Positions 1 through 9,399 are shown, numbered from the stretch's first letter. The stretch: DNA of 64,000 nucleotides from Ammoniphilus oxalaticus (GCF_003609605.1 NZ_MCHY01000007.1:180825-244824), one strand, 5' to 3'. Notes: generated by a model from the sequence alone, not told the origin. A program made the numbers and translations.

Positions 1-328
1 AAACCGCTTTTTTAATTCCGTCTTTAGCCATCTCTTCTACAGCGGTCTCAATAAACGGCGGCGCGTGTCTCATTCCCATGTAGGCCTTAAACTCATACTC
101 CTCTGACGTTTCATTCAACTTTGCTTCTAGGTGTTCGACTTGGCCCCTTGTAATTACTTTTAAAGGTGAAATTCCACCAATGGCATTGTAGCGATCCAAA
201 AGATCTTGCAGTTGTTCTGGGCTTGGCGGTCTTCCCCTGCGGATATGTGTATAATAGGCTTCCACATCATCAAGGCTTGGCGGCGTGCCGTAAGCCATCA
301 CGAGTAAGCCGATCGTTTGCTTTGACAT
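1..328 (-). CDS. hemH: Ferrochelatase/coproporphyrin ferrochelatase, N-terminal part
   Basis: Inserts iron into the porphyrin ring, the iron-insertion step of heme synthesis; in Firmicutes the substrate is usually coproporphyrin III. The first 109 codons are visible and the gene runs off the left edge. The N-terminus has the family start: [10 protein letters not shown], then YYTHIRRGR, then [11 protein letters not shown], which forms part of the porphyrin-binding face. The ATG at 328 lies 20 bp after the hemE stop, so the two genes probably share one transcript, as in the Bacillus hemEHY operon. A GAAGGG stretch about 14 nt upstream is a poor ribosome site, so translational coupling to hemE is likely. 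Identification is confident despite truncation. Confidence 0.93.
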   Translation of the reverse strand, partial: MSKQTIGLLVMAYGTPPSLDDVEAYYTHIRRGRPPSPEQLQDLLDRYNAIGGISPLKVITRGQVEHLEAKLNETSEEYEFKAYMGMRHAPPFIETAVEEMAKDGIKKAV

Positions 329-348
329 CCCTCGTTCGACTTCCCTTC

Positions 349-1392
349 TTATCTGTTTTTGATCACAGACGCGCTGTATTCATGGATAAATTCAGTTAAT
401 CTTCTTAACATGTCTCCAGGAACCTCAGGGAAAATCCCATGACCGAGATTAAATACAAAACCAGGTTTTTCAAGCCCTTGGTCAATGATTTGTTTCGCTT
501 TTTCTTCTAGAACAGGCCATGGAGCCAACAATGTTCCTGGATCGAGATTTCCTTGAATAGCAAATTTCTCTCCGACGCGCTTACGTCCTTCGGGAATGGT
601 CACACGCCAATCTAAGCCGATTACCTCTGTGTCATATTCACTCCATAATGGCAGTAATTCGCCTGAAGCAACGCCAAAATATATTTTCGGCGCTGGTAAA
701 TCTTTTAATTCAGTGAAGATGCGTTGCATCGTTGGATAAACATACTTGGTATAGTCTTGCGCGGATAATGCTCCAACCCAACTATCGAAAATTTGAACCG
801 CTTTTGCTCCCGCGTCTACTTGGGCTCTTAAATACGTAATAATCATGTCAGCTAGCTTGTCCATGAGGCTCGTCCAAACTTCTGGATGACTATACATCAA
901 CTGTTTTGTGCGGATGTAGTTACGCGAAGGTCCGCCTTCAACGATGTAGCTAGCCAATGTGAACGGCGCGCCTGTAAAGCCGATCAGCGGCACTTTCAGT
1001 TCTCGAGCCAAAATTTTAATCGTTTCTAGGACGTAAGGCAAATCTTCCTCGGGTTCAAGGGCGCGTAAACTCGCAATATCTTCCGCCGTTCGATAAGGCG
1101 TTTCGAGTACGGGTCCTCTATTTTCAATAATATCGTATTTGACGCCCATCGGCCCTAGCGGGACCATAATGTCTGAGAATAAAATGGCTGCGTCTACACC
1201 TAGCTGCTGCACTGGCAAAATCGTCACTTCAGCGCACAACTCAGGTATTTTACAAATTTCCAATAAGGAATATTTTTTTCTAATCTCACGATATTCCGAT
1301 TGATATCGTCCTGCTTGACGCATATACCAAACTGGCGTATGGTCAACTTCTTGTTTTAAACACGCTTTTAAAAAAGTATCGTTAAAAGTCAT
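349..1392 (-). CDS. hemE: Uroporphyrinogen decarboxylase
   Basis: Removes four carboxyl groups from uroporphyrinogen III to give coproporphyrinogen III, in the cytosol. The 347-residue product is the usual family length. The N-terminal signature [11 protein letters not shown] (about residues 20-30) contains the conserved substrate-binding Arg. Further family segments are ILFSDIMVP near residue 90, [12 protein letters not shown] near 140 and [12 protein letters not shown] near the C-terminus. hemH follows 20 bp downstream. Upstream, a TTGTTA/CATAAT promoter at 1435-1463 has a perfect palindrome filling its spacer, which suggests repression by an unidentified regulator. The ATG at 1392 is the family-typical start. 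Confidence 0.97.
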   Translation of the reverse strand: MTFNDTFLKACLKQEVDHTPVWYMRQAGRYQSEYREIRKKYSLLEICKIPELCAEVTILPVQQLGVDAAILFSDIMVPLGPMGVKYDIIENRGPVLETPYRTAEDIASLRALEPEEDLPYVLETIKILARELKVPLIGFTGAPFTLASYIVEGGPSRNYIRTKQLMYSHPEVWTSLMDKLADMIITYLRAQVDAGAKAVQIFDSWVGALSAQDYTKYVYPTMQRIFTELKDLPAPKIYFGVASGELLPLWSEYDTEVIGLDWRVTIPEGRKRVGEKFAIQGNLDPGTLLAPWPVLEEKAKQIIDQGLEKPGFVFNLGHGIFPEVPGDMLRRLTEFIHEYSASVIKNR

Positions 1393-1434
1393 TGAAAAAT
1401 CCTCATTTCTATCATTTTAAGATCTTCTCAATAT

Positions 1435-1463
1435 ATTATGAATGTTTTACAAACATTTAACAA
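1435..1463 (-). promoter_or_regulatory. hemE promoter with palindrome in the spacer
   Basis: On the minus strand TTGTTA (1458-1463) and CATAAT (1435-1440) are 17 bp apart. The 17 bp between them are the perfect inverted repeat AATGTTT-gta-AAACATT. A protein bound there would block sigma-A RNA polymerase directly. I do not recognise the operator; it does not match the PerR, Fur or Rex consensus sequences that I know. Confidence 0.6.
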
Positions 1464-1538
1464 GGTGATTGATGTTATCATCTGTGACACCTTTTCAACA
1501 ATAATCACATTATCAACGTTTTTTAATGAATATGTAAA

Positions 1539-1556
1539 GACGACCATAAGGTCGCC
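1539..1556 (-). terminator. Hairpin terminator after the 59-aa gene
   Basis: A 7-bp stem (one G-U pair) with an ATAA loop lies 17 bp past the stop of the small minus-strand gene and is followed on the minus strand by TTTA. It is weak but well placed between that gene and the hemE promoter. Confidence 0.45.
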
Positions 1557-1572
1557 TTATCAATCTTCCATA

Positions 1573-1752
1573 TTATACCGTATATTTCCCCGTTCTCGTA
1601 TCATAAGGTCCCGGATGCGGTACAACGGGCGCCTCTATCTTTTCTGGCGTATCCGCTGTGCGTGTTTCGTGTAAACGCGTCGCGCCCGCTGATCGGGTTC
1701 CTATATCGCGTAGTTGAGGATCGAGTTGTTTAGCCTTTTTCTTGTTGTCCAT
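1573..1752 (-). CDS. Small hydrophilic protein, 59 aa
   Basis: Unrecognised protein. An ATG at 1750-1752 has a GAGGG ribosome site about 11 nt upstream, followed by 59 codons. The product starts MDNKKKAKQLDPQ, is highly charged and has no membrane segment. Its C-terminal third is Pro/Gly-rich (APVVPHPGPYDTRTGKY), suggesting an extended, probably disordered tail. It lies between hemE and the divergent gene at 1919, and a weak terminator follows it. Real coding is supported by the ribosome site, the fit to the gap and hydrophilic composition rather than by a known family. Confidence 0.6.
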   Translation of the reverse strand: MDNKKKAKQLDPQLRDIGTRSAGATRLHETRTADTPEKIEAPVVPHPGPYDTRTGKYTV

Positions 1753-1918
1753 CTGGTGATCATCCCTCTCGCTTTTTTGATCAAAATCATACAGAATGAT
1801 CTTGATCTTCTTTATCCTGCGCGTATAGGCTTAAAATAAATCTGTTAATTATTATCGATATCCAAAAATATCCAAAACAAGCGTAATCAGGTATAATAGG
1901 TTGTGGGGGTGTGTTCGA

Positions 1919-2230
1919 GTGAAATTTAAATTTGAATATAATGAAAAGATTGAATTAGAGAAGCCGCTCATCCTCGTTCCTATGGAACGATGGAATCAGC
2001 GGGAGATAGATGAGTATTATGGAAAAGCGCGCAAGATCAGCGCCCAAATCCCATCAAGAATTCGGCAATTAGATGAACAGTACATGGAAAAATATGAATC
2101 ATTGCAGCTAAATCCGGATGATTTTTTTGAAATCATGGAAGAGCTGAATGGAATATCTAGTAAAATTAGCGAATTGAATGCGCTTTATTTAAAAATTGAA
2201 GGAAAGCATTTACAGTCAGACAAAAAATAA
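1919..2230 (+). CDS. Hypothetical 103-aa protein, probably helical
   Basis: Unrecognised protein. I place the start at GTG 1919 because GGGGGTG lies 7 nt upstream; a TTG at 1901 would lack a ribosome site. A TATAAT at 1892-1897 is too close to the start to leave much leader, so the promoter may lie further upstream. After a short beta-like N-terminus (KFKFEYNEKIELEKPLILVP), the sequence becomes long amphipathic helices rich in Glu, Lys and Leu from about residue 27 to the end, consistent with a coiled coil. There is no signal peptide or membrane segment. A strong 13-bp inverted repeat lies 4 bp after the stop. Confidence 0.7.
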   Translation: MKFKFEYNEKIELEKPLILVPMERWNQREIDEYYGKARKISAQIPSRIRQLDEQYMEKYESLQLNPDDFFEIMEELNGISSKISELNALYLKIEGKHLQSDKK

Positions 2231-2234
2231 TGAA

Positions 2235-2278
2235 ATCAGGCTAATCTCATTTCGGTTGCGAAACAAGATTAGCCTGAT
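2235..2278. terminator. Strong bidirectional terminator
   Basis: A perfect 13-bp inverted repeat (ATCAGGCTAATCT and its complement) encloses an 18-nt loop that can itself fold. The minus-strand product is followed by a T-rich run, so it best terminates the small zinc-ribbon gene and leuS transcripts. It also closes the convergent plus-strand gene. Confidence 0.8.
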
Positions 2279-2284
2279 CCGAAG

Positions 2285-2422
2285 TCACTCTATATCGTCA
2301 AAATCATGCGGGCTCAGGATTGTGGCGCTTAAATAATCGTCCGGATCATCTCCAGAGAAACACAGGTTACAAACTCCCCCATATAAGATCGCTGAGGTCC
2401 CGCAGCATGAACACCTTTCCAT
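2285..2422 (-). CDS. Zinc-ribbon miniprotein, 45 aa
   Basis: A very small protein with two CxxC pairs (C4/C7 and C18/C21), the spacing of a zinc ribbon, and an acidic C-terminal half (DDPDDY, HDFDDIE). The start is ATG 2420-2422, with GGAGGAG 7 nt upstream on the minus strand. A longer reading that begins inside leuS has no ribosome site. It lies about 90 bp downstream of the leuS stop and before a strong terminator, so it may be co-transcribed with leuS. The molecular role is unknown; zinc-ribbon miniproteins of this type may bind nucleic acid or partner proteins. Confidence 0.75.
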   Translation of the reverse strand: MERCSCCGTSAILYGGVCNLCFSGDDPDDYLSATILSPHDFDDIE

Positions 2423-2511
2423 GGTGACTCCTCCCTTTCCTATCCTGGTCTTTAGTATATGGAGGCCCTGCCGGTTACATGTCTGGTAAAAAAGGAGAAT
2501 TCGCCGGCGCT

Positions 2512-4956
2512 TTAACCGATCACAATATTGACAAGTCGTCCAGGCACGGCAATACACTTTCGTACTTGTTTGCCCGCAAGCGCAGCTTGAACAGAATCAA
2601 GGGCCAGCGCTTGTTCCTTCATACTTTCCTGATCCGCGTCAGCAGCAAGCATCATCCGTTCTTTGATTTTTCCGTTGACTTGGACGACTATTTCTACTTC
2701 TTTTTCAACGGTCAACTCTTCGTTATACTCAGGCCAAGGCTCATAAGCCAGTGTTTCCGCATGTCCCAATCGATACCACAACTCTTCCGCAACATGCGGA
2801 GCAAATGGAGAGAGGAGTTTCACAAACGCTTCCATCGCGGACTTTGGTAACACAGTTTCCCGATTGGCCTCATTAACAAACACCATCAGCGCGCTAATCG
2901 CTGTGTTAAAACGAAGACCATCAATATCATGCGTCACTGTTTTAATTGTTTTGTGAAGCGTTTGCTGGAACGAAGCAGAACCTTCTCCATCTTGGATCTT
3001 TACGTTAAGTTGTTGGTTATCTTGAATAAACAAACGCCAAACACGATTGATAAATCGATATGACCCTTCCACTCCTTGGTCATTCCACGGTTTTGAAGCT
3101 TCCAACGGACCCATAAACATTTCATATATGCGTAACGTATCCGCTCCGTATGCCTCTACAATATCGTCTGGATTGACAACGTTTCCACGCGATTTACTCA
3201 TCTTCTCATTATTTTTACCAAGGATCATCCCTTGGTTCACTAACTTTTGAAATGGTTCTTTCGTTTCGACGATGCCAAGATCATACAACACTTTATGCCA
3301 AAACCGGGCGTAAAGAAGATGCAAAACAGCGTGCTCTGCGCCACCGATGTATAGGTCAACAGGTAACCAGGCCTGTTGTTTCTCTTTTGAACAAAGTTCC
3401 TGATCATTCTTTGGATCGATAAAACGCAAATAATACCAGCAACTTCCCGCCCATTGCGGCATCGTGTTCGTTTCGCGCTTGGCCTTCATCCCTGTTTCAG
3501 GATCAATCGTGTTCACCCACTCTTCGATATTCGCTAGCGGGGATTCACCTGTCCCAGAAGGTCGGATGGCATCCGTTTCCGGCAGGGTTAACGGCAGCTG
3601 ATCCTCAGGCACCGGCTTCATCGTTCCATCTTCAAGATGCAAGATTGGAATCGGTTCTCCCCAATAACGTTGGCGACTAAACAACCAATCACGCAAACGG
3701 TAAGTTACCTTTTTCTTCCCTTTATTATTTTCCTCTAACCAAGTGATCATCTTCGTAATTGCTTCCTGATTGGTTAAGCCATTCAGAAACTCGGAATTTA
3801 CATGCGGACCGTCCCCGATATAAGGCCCTTCTTCCAAGTTGCCTCCCGAAACAACTTCAACAATCGGCAAATTAAACTGAGTGGCAAACTCCCAGTCTCG
3901 TTGATCATGCCCCGGCACAGCCATAATCGCGCCCGTCCCATAGCTAATCAACACATAATCCGCGACCCAAACGGGAACTTTTGCCCCATTTACAGGATTG
4001 ATTGCGTAAGCTCCTGTGAAAACGCCTGACTTGTCTTTCGCTAAATCCGTTCGCTCCAGGTCTGTTTTATGGGCCGCAGAATCTACATAAGCCTGCACTG
4101 CCTGCTTTTGCTCCGCAGTCGTAATCACATCAACTAGTTTATGTTCTGGAGCGATGACACAGTAAGTGGCCCCGAACAACGTGTCAGGCCTCGTTGTAAA
4201 TACGTCTAGTTTTTGATCGGGATGACCGTCAATTAAAAATGAAAGTTCAGCACCTTCCGATTTGCCGATCCAATTGCGTTGCATGTCTTTGATGCTTTCG
4301 GACCAATCTAAATCCTCCAGATCATCCAATAGGCGATCCGCGTAAGCTGTAATCCGCAGCACCCATTGTCTCATCGGTTTCCGAATAACGGGATGTCCGC
4401 CGCGTTCGCTTTTGCCGTCGATCACTTCCTCATTAGCGAGCACGGTTCCTAAAGCGGGACACCAATTGACAGGAACTTCATCAACATAGGCGAGGCCCTT
4501 CTTATAAAGTTGGATAAAGATCCATTGCGTCCATTTATAATAGTCTGGATCTGTAGTGGAGAATTCACGATCCCAGTCATAAGAAAAGCCTAGCGACTTA
4601 ATTTGACGTCTAAAATTGTCTATATTTATTTTCGTAATTTCCCGCGGGTGTTCCCCCGTATCTAAAGCGTGCTGCTCCGCAGGCAGTCCAAACGCGTCCC
4701 AGCCCATCGGATGCAGAACCTGGTAGCCGCGCATTCTTTTGTATCTCGAAATAATATCTGTTGCCGTATATCCTTCGGGATGACCAACATGCAGCCCTGA
4801 CCCCGATGGATAAGGAAACATATCTAACGCGTAAAATTTTGGCTTATGTTCGTCTTCCACCAATTTAAACGTTTTATTATCTTCCCAATAACGTTGCCAT
4901 TTTTGTTCTATTTTCTGATGGTCATAGGTGGTCGTAACTTTTTCACTCGAGCTCAT
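2512..4956 (-). CDS. leuS: Leucyl-tRNA synthetase
   Basis: Class I aminoacyl-tRNA synthetase that charges tRNA-Leu with leucine. The 814-residue length is normal for bacteria. The HIGH-type motif is HVGH within [11 protein letters not shown] near residue 50. The CP1 editing domain, which hydrolyses mischarged Ile or norvaline, spans roughly 220-420 and contains [12 protein letters not shown]. The KMSKS loop appears as EKMSKSRGN near 580, followed by the anticodon-binding domain and a C-terminal domain ending in [16 protein letters not shown] start at ATG 4956, where GGAGG lies 7 nt upstream, not at the earlier in-frame ATG 4983. Expression is controlled by the T-box leader at 5085-5345. Confidence 0.98.
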   Translation of the reverse strand: MSSSEKVTTTYDHQKIEQKWQRYWEDNKTFKLVEDEHKPKFYALDMFPYPSGSGLHVGHPEGYTATDIISRYKRMRGYQVLHPMGWDAFGLPAEQHALDTGEHPREITKINIDNFRRQIKSLGFSYDWDREFSTTDPDYYKWTQWIFIQLYKKGLAYVDEVPVNWCPALGTVLANEEVIDGKSERGGHPVIRKPMRQWVLRITAYADRLLDDLEDLDWSESIKDMQRNWIGKSEGAELSFLIDGHPDQKLDVFTTRPDTLFGATYCVIAPEHKLVDVITTAEQKQAVQAYVDSAAHKTDLERTDLAKDKSGVFTGAYAINPVNGAKVPVWVADYVLISYGTGAIMAVPGHDQRDWEFATQFNLPIVEVVSGGNLEEGPYIGDGPHVNSEFLNGLTNQEAITKMITWLEENNKGKKKVTYRLRDWLFSRQRYWGEPIPILHLEDGTMKPVPEDQLPLTLPETDAIRPSGTGESPLANIEEWVNTIDPETGMKAKRETNTMPQWAGSCWYYLRFIDPKNDQELCSKEKQQAWLPVDLYIGGAEHAVLHLLYARFWHKVLYDLGIVETKEPFQKLVNQGMILGKNNEKMSKSRGNVVNPDDIVEAYGADTLRIYEMFMGPLEASKPWNDQGVEGSYRFINRVWRLFIQDNQQLNVKIQDGEGSASFQQTLHKTIKTVTHDIDGLRFNTAISALMVFVNEANRETVLPKSAMEAFVKLLSPFAPHVAEELWYRLGHAETLAYEPWPEYNEELTVEKEVEIVVQVNGKIKERMMLAADADQESMKEQALALDSVQAALAGKQVRKCIAVPGRLVNIVIG

Positions 4957-5084
4957 CTTTAAACCTCCAACTTTTTTTAACATTTTATACTATCAATAGC
5001 TTTATTAAGCAGTTTAAATCACTGGATATCATTTTAAAAAACGCGTCTTAAGTAAGACCACAAGCTTGTCCAATAACCGAAAAT

Positions 5085-5126
5085 AGAGCCCCCCATCCAT
5101 AGCTTTCGCTAGGGACGAGAGGCTCT
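5085..5126 (-). terminator. T-box terminator hairpin
   Basis: On the minus strand a long GC-rich stem (GAGCCTC... to ...GGGGGGCTC) is followed by TATTTTC. It sits directly after the conserved T-box sequence and is the conditional terminator of the leuS leader. Confidence 0.85.
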
Positions 5127-5345
5127 GTTTATCGCTCCCGCGGTACCACCCTAATTAGTACAGTGTACTCACTCAAACAGTCCTTAACGCGGAAAACGGC
5201 AGACTCAGAATCATTAAAAATGGATGGATCATCTGCGGCTCTGAGGTAAGTTCCACGCCTTTCGGATTGACTCGCACCATCCGTCAACTCTCTGAACCTG
5301 ATCGGAACCGTGTACTAGTCCTCTTCTACGCCTTTGCAAAATATA
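5085..5345 (-). ncRNA. T-box leader of leuS
   Basis: This cis-acting RNA senses uncharged tRNA-Leu and switches between terminator and antiterminator. The diagnostic T-box AGGGTGGTACCGCG is present at 5139-5152 on the minus strand. It is preceded by a long Stem I region containing the AGAGGACTAGTA-like start, and followed by the terminator. The likely specifier is CTC (Leu) at 5243-5245, in the context ACCTCAGAG. The downstream gene being leuS supports a leucine specifier. Confidence 0.93.
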
Positions 5346-5363
5346 GTTCAAACGAATAGTTTC

Positions 5364-5392
5364 ATTTTATGATTCAGATCAAAGGATGTCAA
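5364..5392 (-). promoter_or_regulatory. Sigma-A promoter of the leuS T-box transcript
   Basis: Minus-strand TTGACA (5387-5392) and TAAAAT (5364-5369) are separated by exactly 17 bp and lie about 20 bp before the start of the T-box structure. Confidence 0.85.
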
Positions 5393-5494
5393 TATCCTTT
5401 CAGAAGATATTCTATTTATCGCCATATTTATCATTCATTAAACATCAAAAATTCCGTATAACGCGCTTGTAACCTTGCCCGTCCACTTTTATGC

Positions 5495-5500
5495 TATAAT
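5495..5500 (+). promoter_or_regulatory. Extended -10 promoter for the DUF2621 gene
   Basis: TGCTATAAT (TATAAT at 5495-5500) is a textbook extended -10. No good -35 is present at 17 bp, as is common for TGn promoters. It lies 100 bp before the start codon of the gene at 5600. Confidence 0.6.
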
Positions 5501-5599
5501 AAACACCGATAGATTTGAAACGTGAGGAGCGCGTCGGAAGGTTCCAAGAAATTCCATAAAAAGTTTGACTAGAAGTATTGAGAAAGCGGTGATTATGAT

Positions 5600-6034
5600 A
5601 TGTCATCTATTTTTGGTTCATTTATTGTATTTTGGATGTTTGGACTCGCCTTTATTATGATGATTGGCGGTTTCTTTATGTTTCGAAAGTTTTTAAAATC
5701 AATGCCGAAACAAGACGGAAAATCGGAGTTGGATTGGCAAGACTACTATATAGATCAGACGCGCGCGCTTTGGTCAGAAGAAGGATTGCAATTGCTGAAT
5801 GAGCTCGTGCATCCTGTTCCAGAACTGTTTAGGGATGTGGCGCGAAGGACGATTGCCGCAAAGATCGGAAAATTAGCGATTGAGGAAAATGCTGAATCAA
5901 TTGATCAAAATCTTATTATTAAAGGTTATATTATAGCGACCCCTGCTCGAGATCATCGATTCTTAGTGAAAACGTTGAAAGAAAAACAAATTGACTTCTC
6001 ACCGTTCAGAGAACATCTGAAGATAAAGGTATAA
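5600..6034 (+). CDS. DUF2621 family membrane-anchored protein (YneK-like)
   Basis: A 144-residue protein of unknown role that I assign to DUF2621, known from B. subtilis YneK. Residues 5-30 form one strongly hydrophobic transmembrane helix (FGSFIVFWMFGLAFIMMIGGFF). The remainder is soluble, with a helical segment LFRDVARRTIAAKIGKLA near residue 76. That segment resembles the small helical domain found at the C-terminus of light-independent protochlorophyllide reductase subunits. The gene stands alone, with its own extended -10 promoter and a strong terminator. The family assignment is from memory and moderately sure; no enzymatic function is shown. Confidence 0.75.
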   Translation: MSSIFGSFIVFWMFGLAFIMMIGGFFMFRKFLKSMPKQDGKSELDWQDYYIDQTRALWSEEGLQLLNELVHPVPELFRDVARRTIAAKIGKLAIEENAESIDQNLIIKGYIIATPARDHRFLVKTLKEKQIDFSPFREHLKIKV

Positions 6035-6060
6035 TTCACTTGCATTTAACATGAAAAAAA

Positions 6061-6086
6061 GGCGGGATTAGCTTTGAAATCCTGCC
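6061..6086. terminator. Bidirectional terminator
   Basis: Stem GGCGGGATT/AATCCTGCC with a TTTTCTTTTTTT tail on the plus strand and an A7 run on the other side. It ends the DUF2621 gene and the convergent DUF3231 gene. Confidence 0.88.
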
Positions 6087-6096
6087 TTTTCTTTTT

Positions 6097-6642
6097 TTAA
6101 CTTTTTGTTTCCATTCCAAGGTTCCGATAAGGAGGTGGATACGTAAGCCAGCCCTTTTCCATTAGCAGCTGCTTAAGTGTAACTGAAAATCCGGCTTTCT
6201 GCACAATTGCCTTTACAAATAAGGTTGCTACATCTTGCCTGACGGCTTCGGTAAGTCCCCTACCACAAAAGTTAATCGCCCAGACAAGGTTAAACATAAC
6301 TAGATTTGCTACTTCTTCATCTGTCATTTTTCCACCAGCTGGAACGCTCATTTTTAATTGCGGTTTTTCCACTGGCTTTTTAGGCAGCTCTACCCCTTCG
6401 CTTAATAATAAATTTTCAATATCGATAATGATCGGTTTATGATACCCTTCGATCAGTTCAAGCATCTTCCTTCGTAATTGGGGATTTTCAACTGTATTCA
6501 AAGCGACAAGTTCACTATTCATAAAGTTTTCAGTCGCGGTCAAAAATGTCCACAAATTCATGACTTCCCCGATGTGAAGGGGCATCTCATTTTCTAGCTT
6601 ATTCCCTTTAAATAAATCAGTTACTAATTCAATGACGTTCAC
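6097..6642 (-). CDS. DUF3231 family protein
   Basis: A 181-residue helical protein that I assign to DUF3231, a Bacillales family that usually occurs as one or two ferritin-like four-helix units; here there is one. The sequence begins MNVIELVTDLFKGNKLENEMPLHIGEV and contains HKPIIIDIENLLL near residue 70 and LVWAINFCGRGLTEAVRQD near 120. Start codon GTG at 6642 has AAGGAGGG 8 nt upstream. No signal peptide or membrane helix is visible. The physiological role is not known to me; ferritin-like folds often carry metals, but no convincing metal-ligand set stands out here. Confidence 0.75.
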   Translation of the reverse strand: MNVIELVTDLFKGNKLENEMPLHIGEVMNLWTFLTATENFMNSELVALNTVENPQLRRKMLELIEGYHKPIIIDIENLLLSEGVELPKKPVEKPQLKMSVPAGGKMTDEEVANLVMFNLVWAINFCGRGLTEAVRQDVATLFVKAIVQKAGFSVTLKQLLMEKGWLTYPPPYRNLGMETKS

Positions 6643-6710
6643 AACGATAACCCTCCTTTAAGGATATTATGTCCAAAGAATGGGGAGTAAACGCCCTTTT
6701 TAAAAAGAAA

Positions 6711-6743
6711 AAAGACCTCCAATCCGAATCGGATGGAAGTCTC
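6711..6743 (-). terminator. Terminator after the YugP-type peptidase gene
   Basis: Minus-strand hairpin AGACTTCCATCCGATT with its complement, followed by TTTTTTCTTTTT, lies just past the stop at 6749. Confidence 0.85.
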
Positions 6744-6748
6744 TTTTA

Positions 6749-7429
6749 TTAGTCGTCGCTGCGCGTAAACAGCCAAATATATTCAAGTAAGTGCAACACA
6801 GAAATTAAGGCTGCGGCGACATACGTTAAGGCTGCGGCTCCAAGCACTTTATTCACGCCTCGCTCCTCATTGTTGCGGATAAAGCCCATTTGAATCATCA
6901 TATCCTTGGCCCGACTGCTCGCGTTGAATTCAACAGGTAGCGTCACCAGTTGGAAAGCGACTGCGGCGCTGAACAAAATGATACCAAGCAGTAACAAGCC
7001 GGACAGTTTCATTAAGAAACCACCGATGACCAACCAGGGAGCGATCCCTGAGGAAAAGTTAACGACTGGAAACATGCGGTGCCTTGCCACTAACATCGGA
7101 TAATTGACTTTATCCTGCACAGCATGCCCGACCTCATGACAAGCAACGCTTAGCGATGAAATCGAATCGCCCCCATAAACAGGTTCAGAAAGACGCACTG
7201 CTTTTGCAATCGGATCGTAATGGTCGGTTAAGGAACCTGGAACCGCTTGCACCGGGATATGCGACAAGCCGTTGGCATCTAGCATTTTACGCGCTGCTTC
7301 CGCTCCTGTTAGGCCAGACGAGGCTGGCACATCCGCATACTTTTTGAACGATCCTTTCACCCGAAACTGGGCCCAAAGAGAGAGTCCAAAAGCCGCTAAA
7401 ATTAAAATCGAAAATGGTGTCCAAAACAC
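6749..7429 (-). CDS. YugP-type membrane zinc metallopeptidase
   Basis: A predicted membrane protease with an HExxH zinc site in VACHEVGHAVQDKVNYP, around residue 97. The 226 residues match B. subtilis YugP (about 225). An N-terminal hydrophobic helix (residues 2-20) is followed by a soluble segment with the HEVGH helix, two or three further membrane helices (about 125-175) and a final one near 200-220. The conserved EFNASSRA after the third helix probably supplies the third zinc ligand. The start is uncertain: TTG 7441 abuts GGAGG, so I prefer GTG 7429, 12 nt further on. Substrate unknown. Confidence 0.85.
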   Translation of the reverse strand: MFWTPFSILILAAFGLSLWAQFRVKGSFKKYADVPASSGLTGAEAARKMLDANGLSHIPVQAVPGSLTDHYDPIAKAVRLSEPVYGGDSISSLSVACHEVGHAVQDKVNYPMLVARHRMFPVVNFSSGIAPWLVIGGFLMKLSGLLLLGIILFSAAVAFQLVTLPVEFNASSRAKDMMIQMGFIRNNEERGVNKVLGAAALTYVAAALISVLHLLEYIWLFTRSDD

Positions 7430-7729
7430 GGTTGATCGCAACCTCCTTTTTAATTTTATCTATATAGTGAGGAAGTGAACCTTCCACAACAATCCATCAT
7501 GTAGTTCTTATTATAAAAACAATGACTACTCTACGTCAAACAAGCAGCCATCTTTCTATCCTTATTACTTATTACGGACAACGATACCAAAAAGTTTCAT
7601 GACTGATCATAACTTTTTTAAAAAAAGTTGGGCTAGGCGAGTCACCATTTTTCTCCGCCCAAATATGATGTAGTGATGAGAGGCAATGATTCGCCTCGCT
7701 TGTTTTGCAAATGAAGGAGTGACAAAAAA

Positions 7730-8245
7730 GTGAAAGACTTAAATCAAGAATTTACACCAGAAAGCAGGCAGTACGTTCCTTATCCTCAAAATCCATATGG
7801 CGGCGGCATGATGTACCCGGGATACAACCCAGCAGTTCAAACACAAGTACCTTTCTTTCCTCCGCAGCCAAGCGGCGCCACGATTCCAACTCCACCCACT
7901 ATGCCGCCAATGCCTGGGATGATGATGCCAGGGATGGGTAGTCCCGGTCAAGCGCCAGGAATGCTACCGATTGAACAATCCTACATTGAGAATCTGCTTC
8001 GTTTAAACCGTGGTAAAATAGGAACCTTTTACTTCACCTTTGAAAATAATAATGAGTGGAACGCAAAGGTGATCACAGGCAGGGTTGAAGCAGCCGGACG
8101 CGATCATATTATCATTAGCGATCCCGAAACGGGTGAACGCTACATGATGTTAATGGTGAATTTTGACTATGCGACGTTCAATGAGCGACTCAACTATGAA
8201 TATCCATTCGGAGCGGCTCCCGGGCAACCGATCGCCCCTAGATAA
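7730..8245 (+). CDS. gerQ: Spore coat protein GerQ
   Basis: Spore coat/cortex-interface protein needed in Bacillus for placing the cortex lytic enzyme CwlJ, and a substrate of the coat transglutaminase Tgl. The N-terminal half (1-80) is low-complexity, rich in Pro, Gly, Met and Gln (GGGMMYPGYNP, MPGMMMPGMG). The C-terminal half has the GerQ core: LPIEQSYIENLLRLNRGK, EWNAKVITGRVEAAGRDH and ISDPETGERYMML. It has 171 residues against about 181 in B. subtilis. GTG 7730 has AAGGAGTGA upstream. Presence of gerQ shows that the host forms endospores. A mother-cell sigma factor would be expected to drive it, but I could not fix a convincing box. Confidence 0.95.
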   Translation: MKDLNQEFTPESRQYVPYPQNPYGGGMMYPGYNPAVQTQVPFFPPQPSGATIPTPPTMPPMPGMMMPGMGSPGQAPGMLPIEQSYIENLLRLNRGKIGTFYFTFENNNEWNAKVITGRVEAAGRDHIIISDPETGERYMMLMVNFDYATFNERLNYEYPFGAAPGQPIAPR

Positions 8246-8256
8246 TCCATAAAAAA

Positions 8257-8280
8257 AGCATGGACAAATTTGTTCATGCT
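8257..8280. terminator. Bidirectional terminator between gerQ and nfo
   Basis: Stem AGCATGGACA/TGTTCATGCT (one G-U) flanked by A7 on one side and TTTTTTCTTTT on the other, placed between two convergent genes. Confidence 0.88.
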
Positions 8281-8292
8281 TTTTTCTTTTAT

Positions 8293-9399
8293 TTATGCAG
8301 TCGCGTTTGCTAACCAGCCGATAATGCGGTGATTGATTTGTTCCTCGGACAAGTCAGGAAAAAGCCGTTCCTCATGGACGAGATCGTAGAAGCGCTCTAA
8401 TGGTTCCCTGCTATCCTCTTTTTTCTTCTTCCGATCTTGTAGGTCTGTCCACACTTCATGGACGCTTTCGATCGGTTGTAGGTCGCGTTTTTTAAAGAAA
8501 TGGGCGAGTCTTTCTACATCATCTAAATATTGAGGACCAAAGCGTTCTTCCACTTGATCCTTCAATAGAGCAATTTCCGCTTCATACATCGGCCTTGTTT
8601 TATTTTTCTCTTTTCCAATCCATGGTGTCTCTAAAATAATGGGCTTGTCCTTTGCGACTTCATGGCGAACAATATGTTGAAGCGCATCATAGCCAATCAA
8701 CCCTGAACCTAAAGGCGCATGACGGTCTTTAGCTGCTCCACGGAAATTTTTACTATCATTGATATGAAACACAGCAAGACGGTCAAGGCCGATGATCCGA
8801 TCGAACTCCTCCATCACACCGTCAAAATCGTTGACGATATCGTAACCAGCATCATGTGTATGACACGTATCAAAACAAACCGCTAATTTATCGTTGTAGT
8901 TGACCTTTTCAATAATAGCGGCAATTTCTTCGAATTTCCGACCAATTTCCGTCCCTTTGCCCGCCATCGTTTCAAGGGCGATATGGACGCGCTGATCTTT
9001 TTCTAACACTTCATTTAAACCTTCAGCAATGCGGGCGATCCCATACTCAGGATCCTTGTCCGTATAAGCTCCAGGATGAAGCACAATATTTTTCACACCC
9101 ATATAATCTGTCCGACTGATTTCTTGTCGTAAGAAATTGACGGCTAGCTCAAACGTATTTTCTTTATAAGAGGCAAGATTGATAATATAAGGGGCATGAA
9201 CAACAATGTCCACAATTCCATGCTGTTCCATCAGTTGTCTTCCTTCATCAATATGCAACTCTTCCATTGGTCGGCGTCTCGTGTTTTGCGGGGCGCCTGT
9301 ATACACCATAAATGAGGTGGAGCCGTATGAGATCGCTTCTTCAGTCGCATTCAATAATCCCGTTTTCGAAAATGAGACATGGGATCCTAATTTCATCAT
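8293..9399 (-). CDS. nfo: Endonuclease IV with a C-terminal extension
   Basis: Metal-dependent AP endonuclease of base-excision repair. The TIM-barrel core (residues 1 to about 285) has the family features LGSHVSF at the N-terminus, [54 protein letters not shown] and HINDSKN, supplying the trinuclear zinc ligands. At 368 residues it is about 70 longer than B. subtilis Nfo (about 297). The extra C-terminal part is charged and helical ([34 protein letters not shown]) and was not recognised. Two adjacent ATGs (9399, 9396) follow GAGGAG; I chose the first. Sporulating bacteria use Nfo in germination repair. Confidence 0.93.
   Translation of the reverse strand: MMKLGSHVSFSKTGLLNATEEAISYGSTSFMVYTGAPQNTRRRPMEELHIDEGRQLMEQHGIVDIVVHAPYIINLASYKENTFELAVNFLRQEISRTDYMGVKNIVLHPGAYTDKDPEYGIARIAEGLNEVLEKDQRVHIALETMAGKGTEIGRKFEEIAAIIEKVNYNDKLAVCFDTCHTHDAGYDIVNDFDGVMEEFDRIIGLDRLAVFHINDSKNFRGAAKDRHAPLGSGLIGYDALQHIVRHEVAKDKPIILETPWIGKEKNKTRPMYEAEIALLKDQVEERFGPQYLDDVERLAHFFKKRDLQPIESVHEVWTDLQDRKKKKEDSREPLERFYDLVHEERLFPDLSEEQINHRIIGWLANATA

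Noticed and set aside
1438..1674. 78-codon plus-strand frame over the hemE promoter
   Set aside because: Overlaps the promoter palindrome and is antisense to the better supported 59-aa gene.
2479..2850. 123-codon plus-strand frame opposite leuS
   Set aside because: Lies wholly over the conserved end of leuS and its downstream region, has no ribosome site and an unlikely composition.
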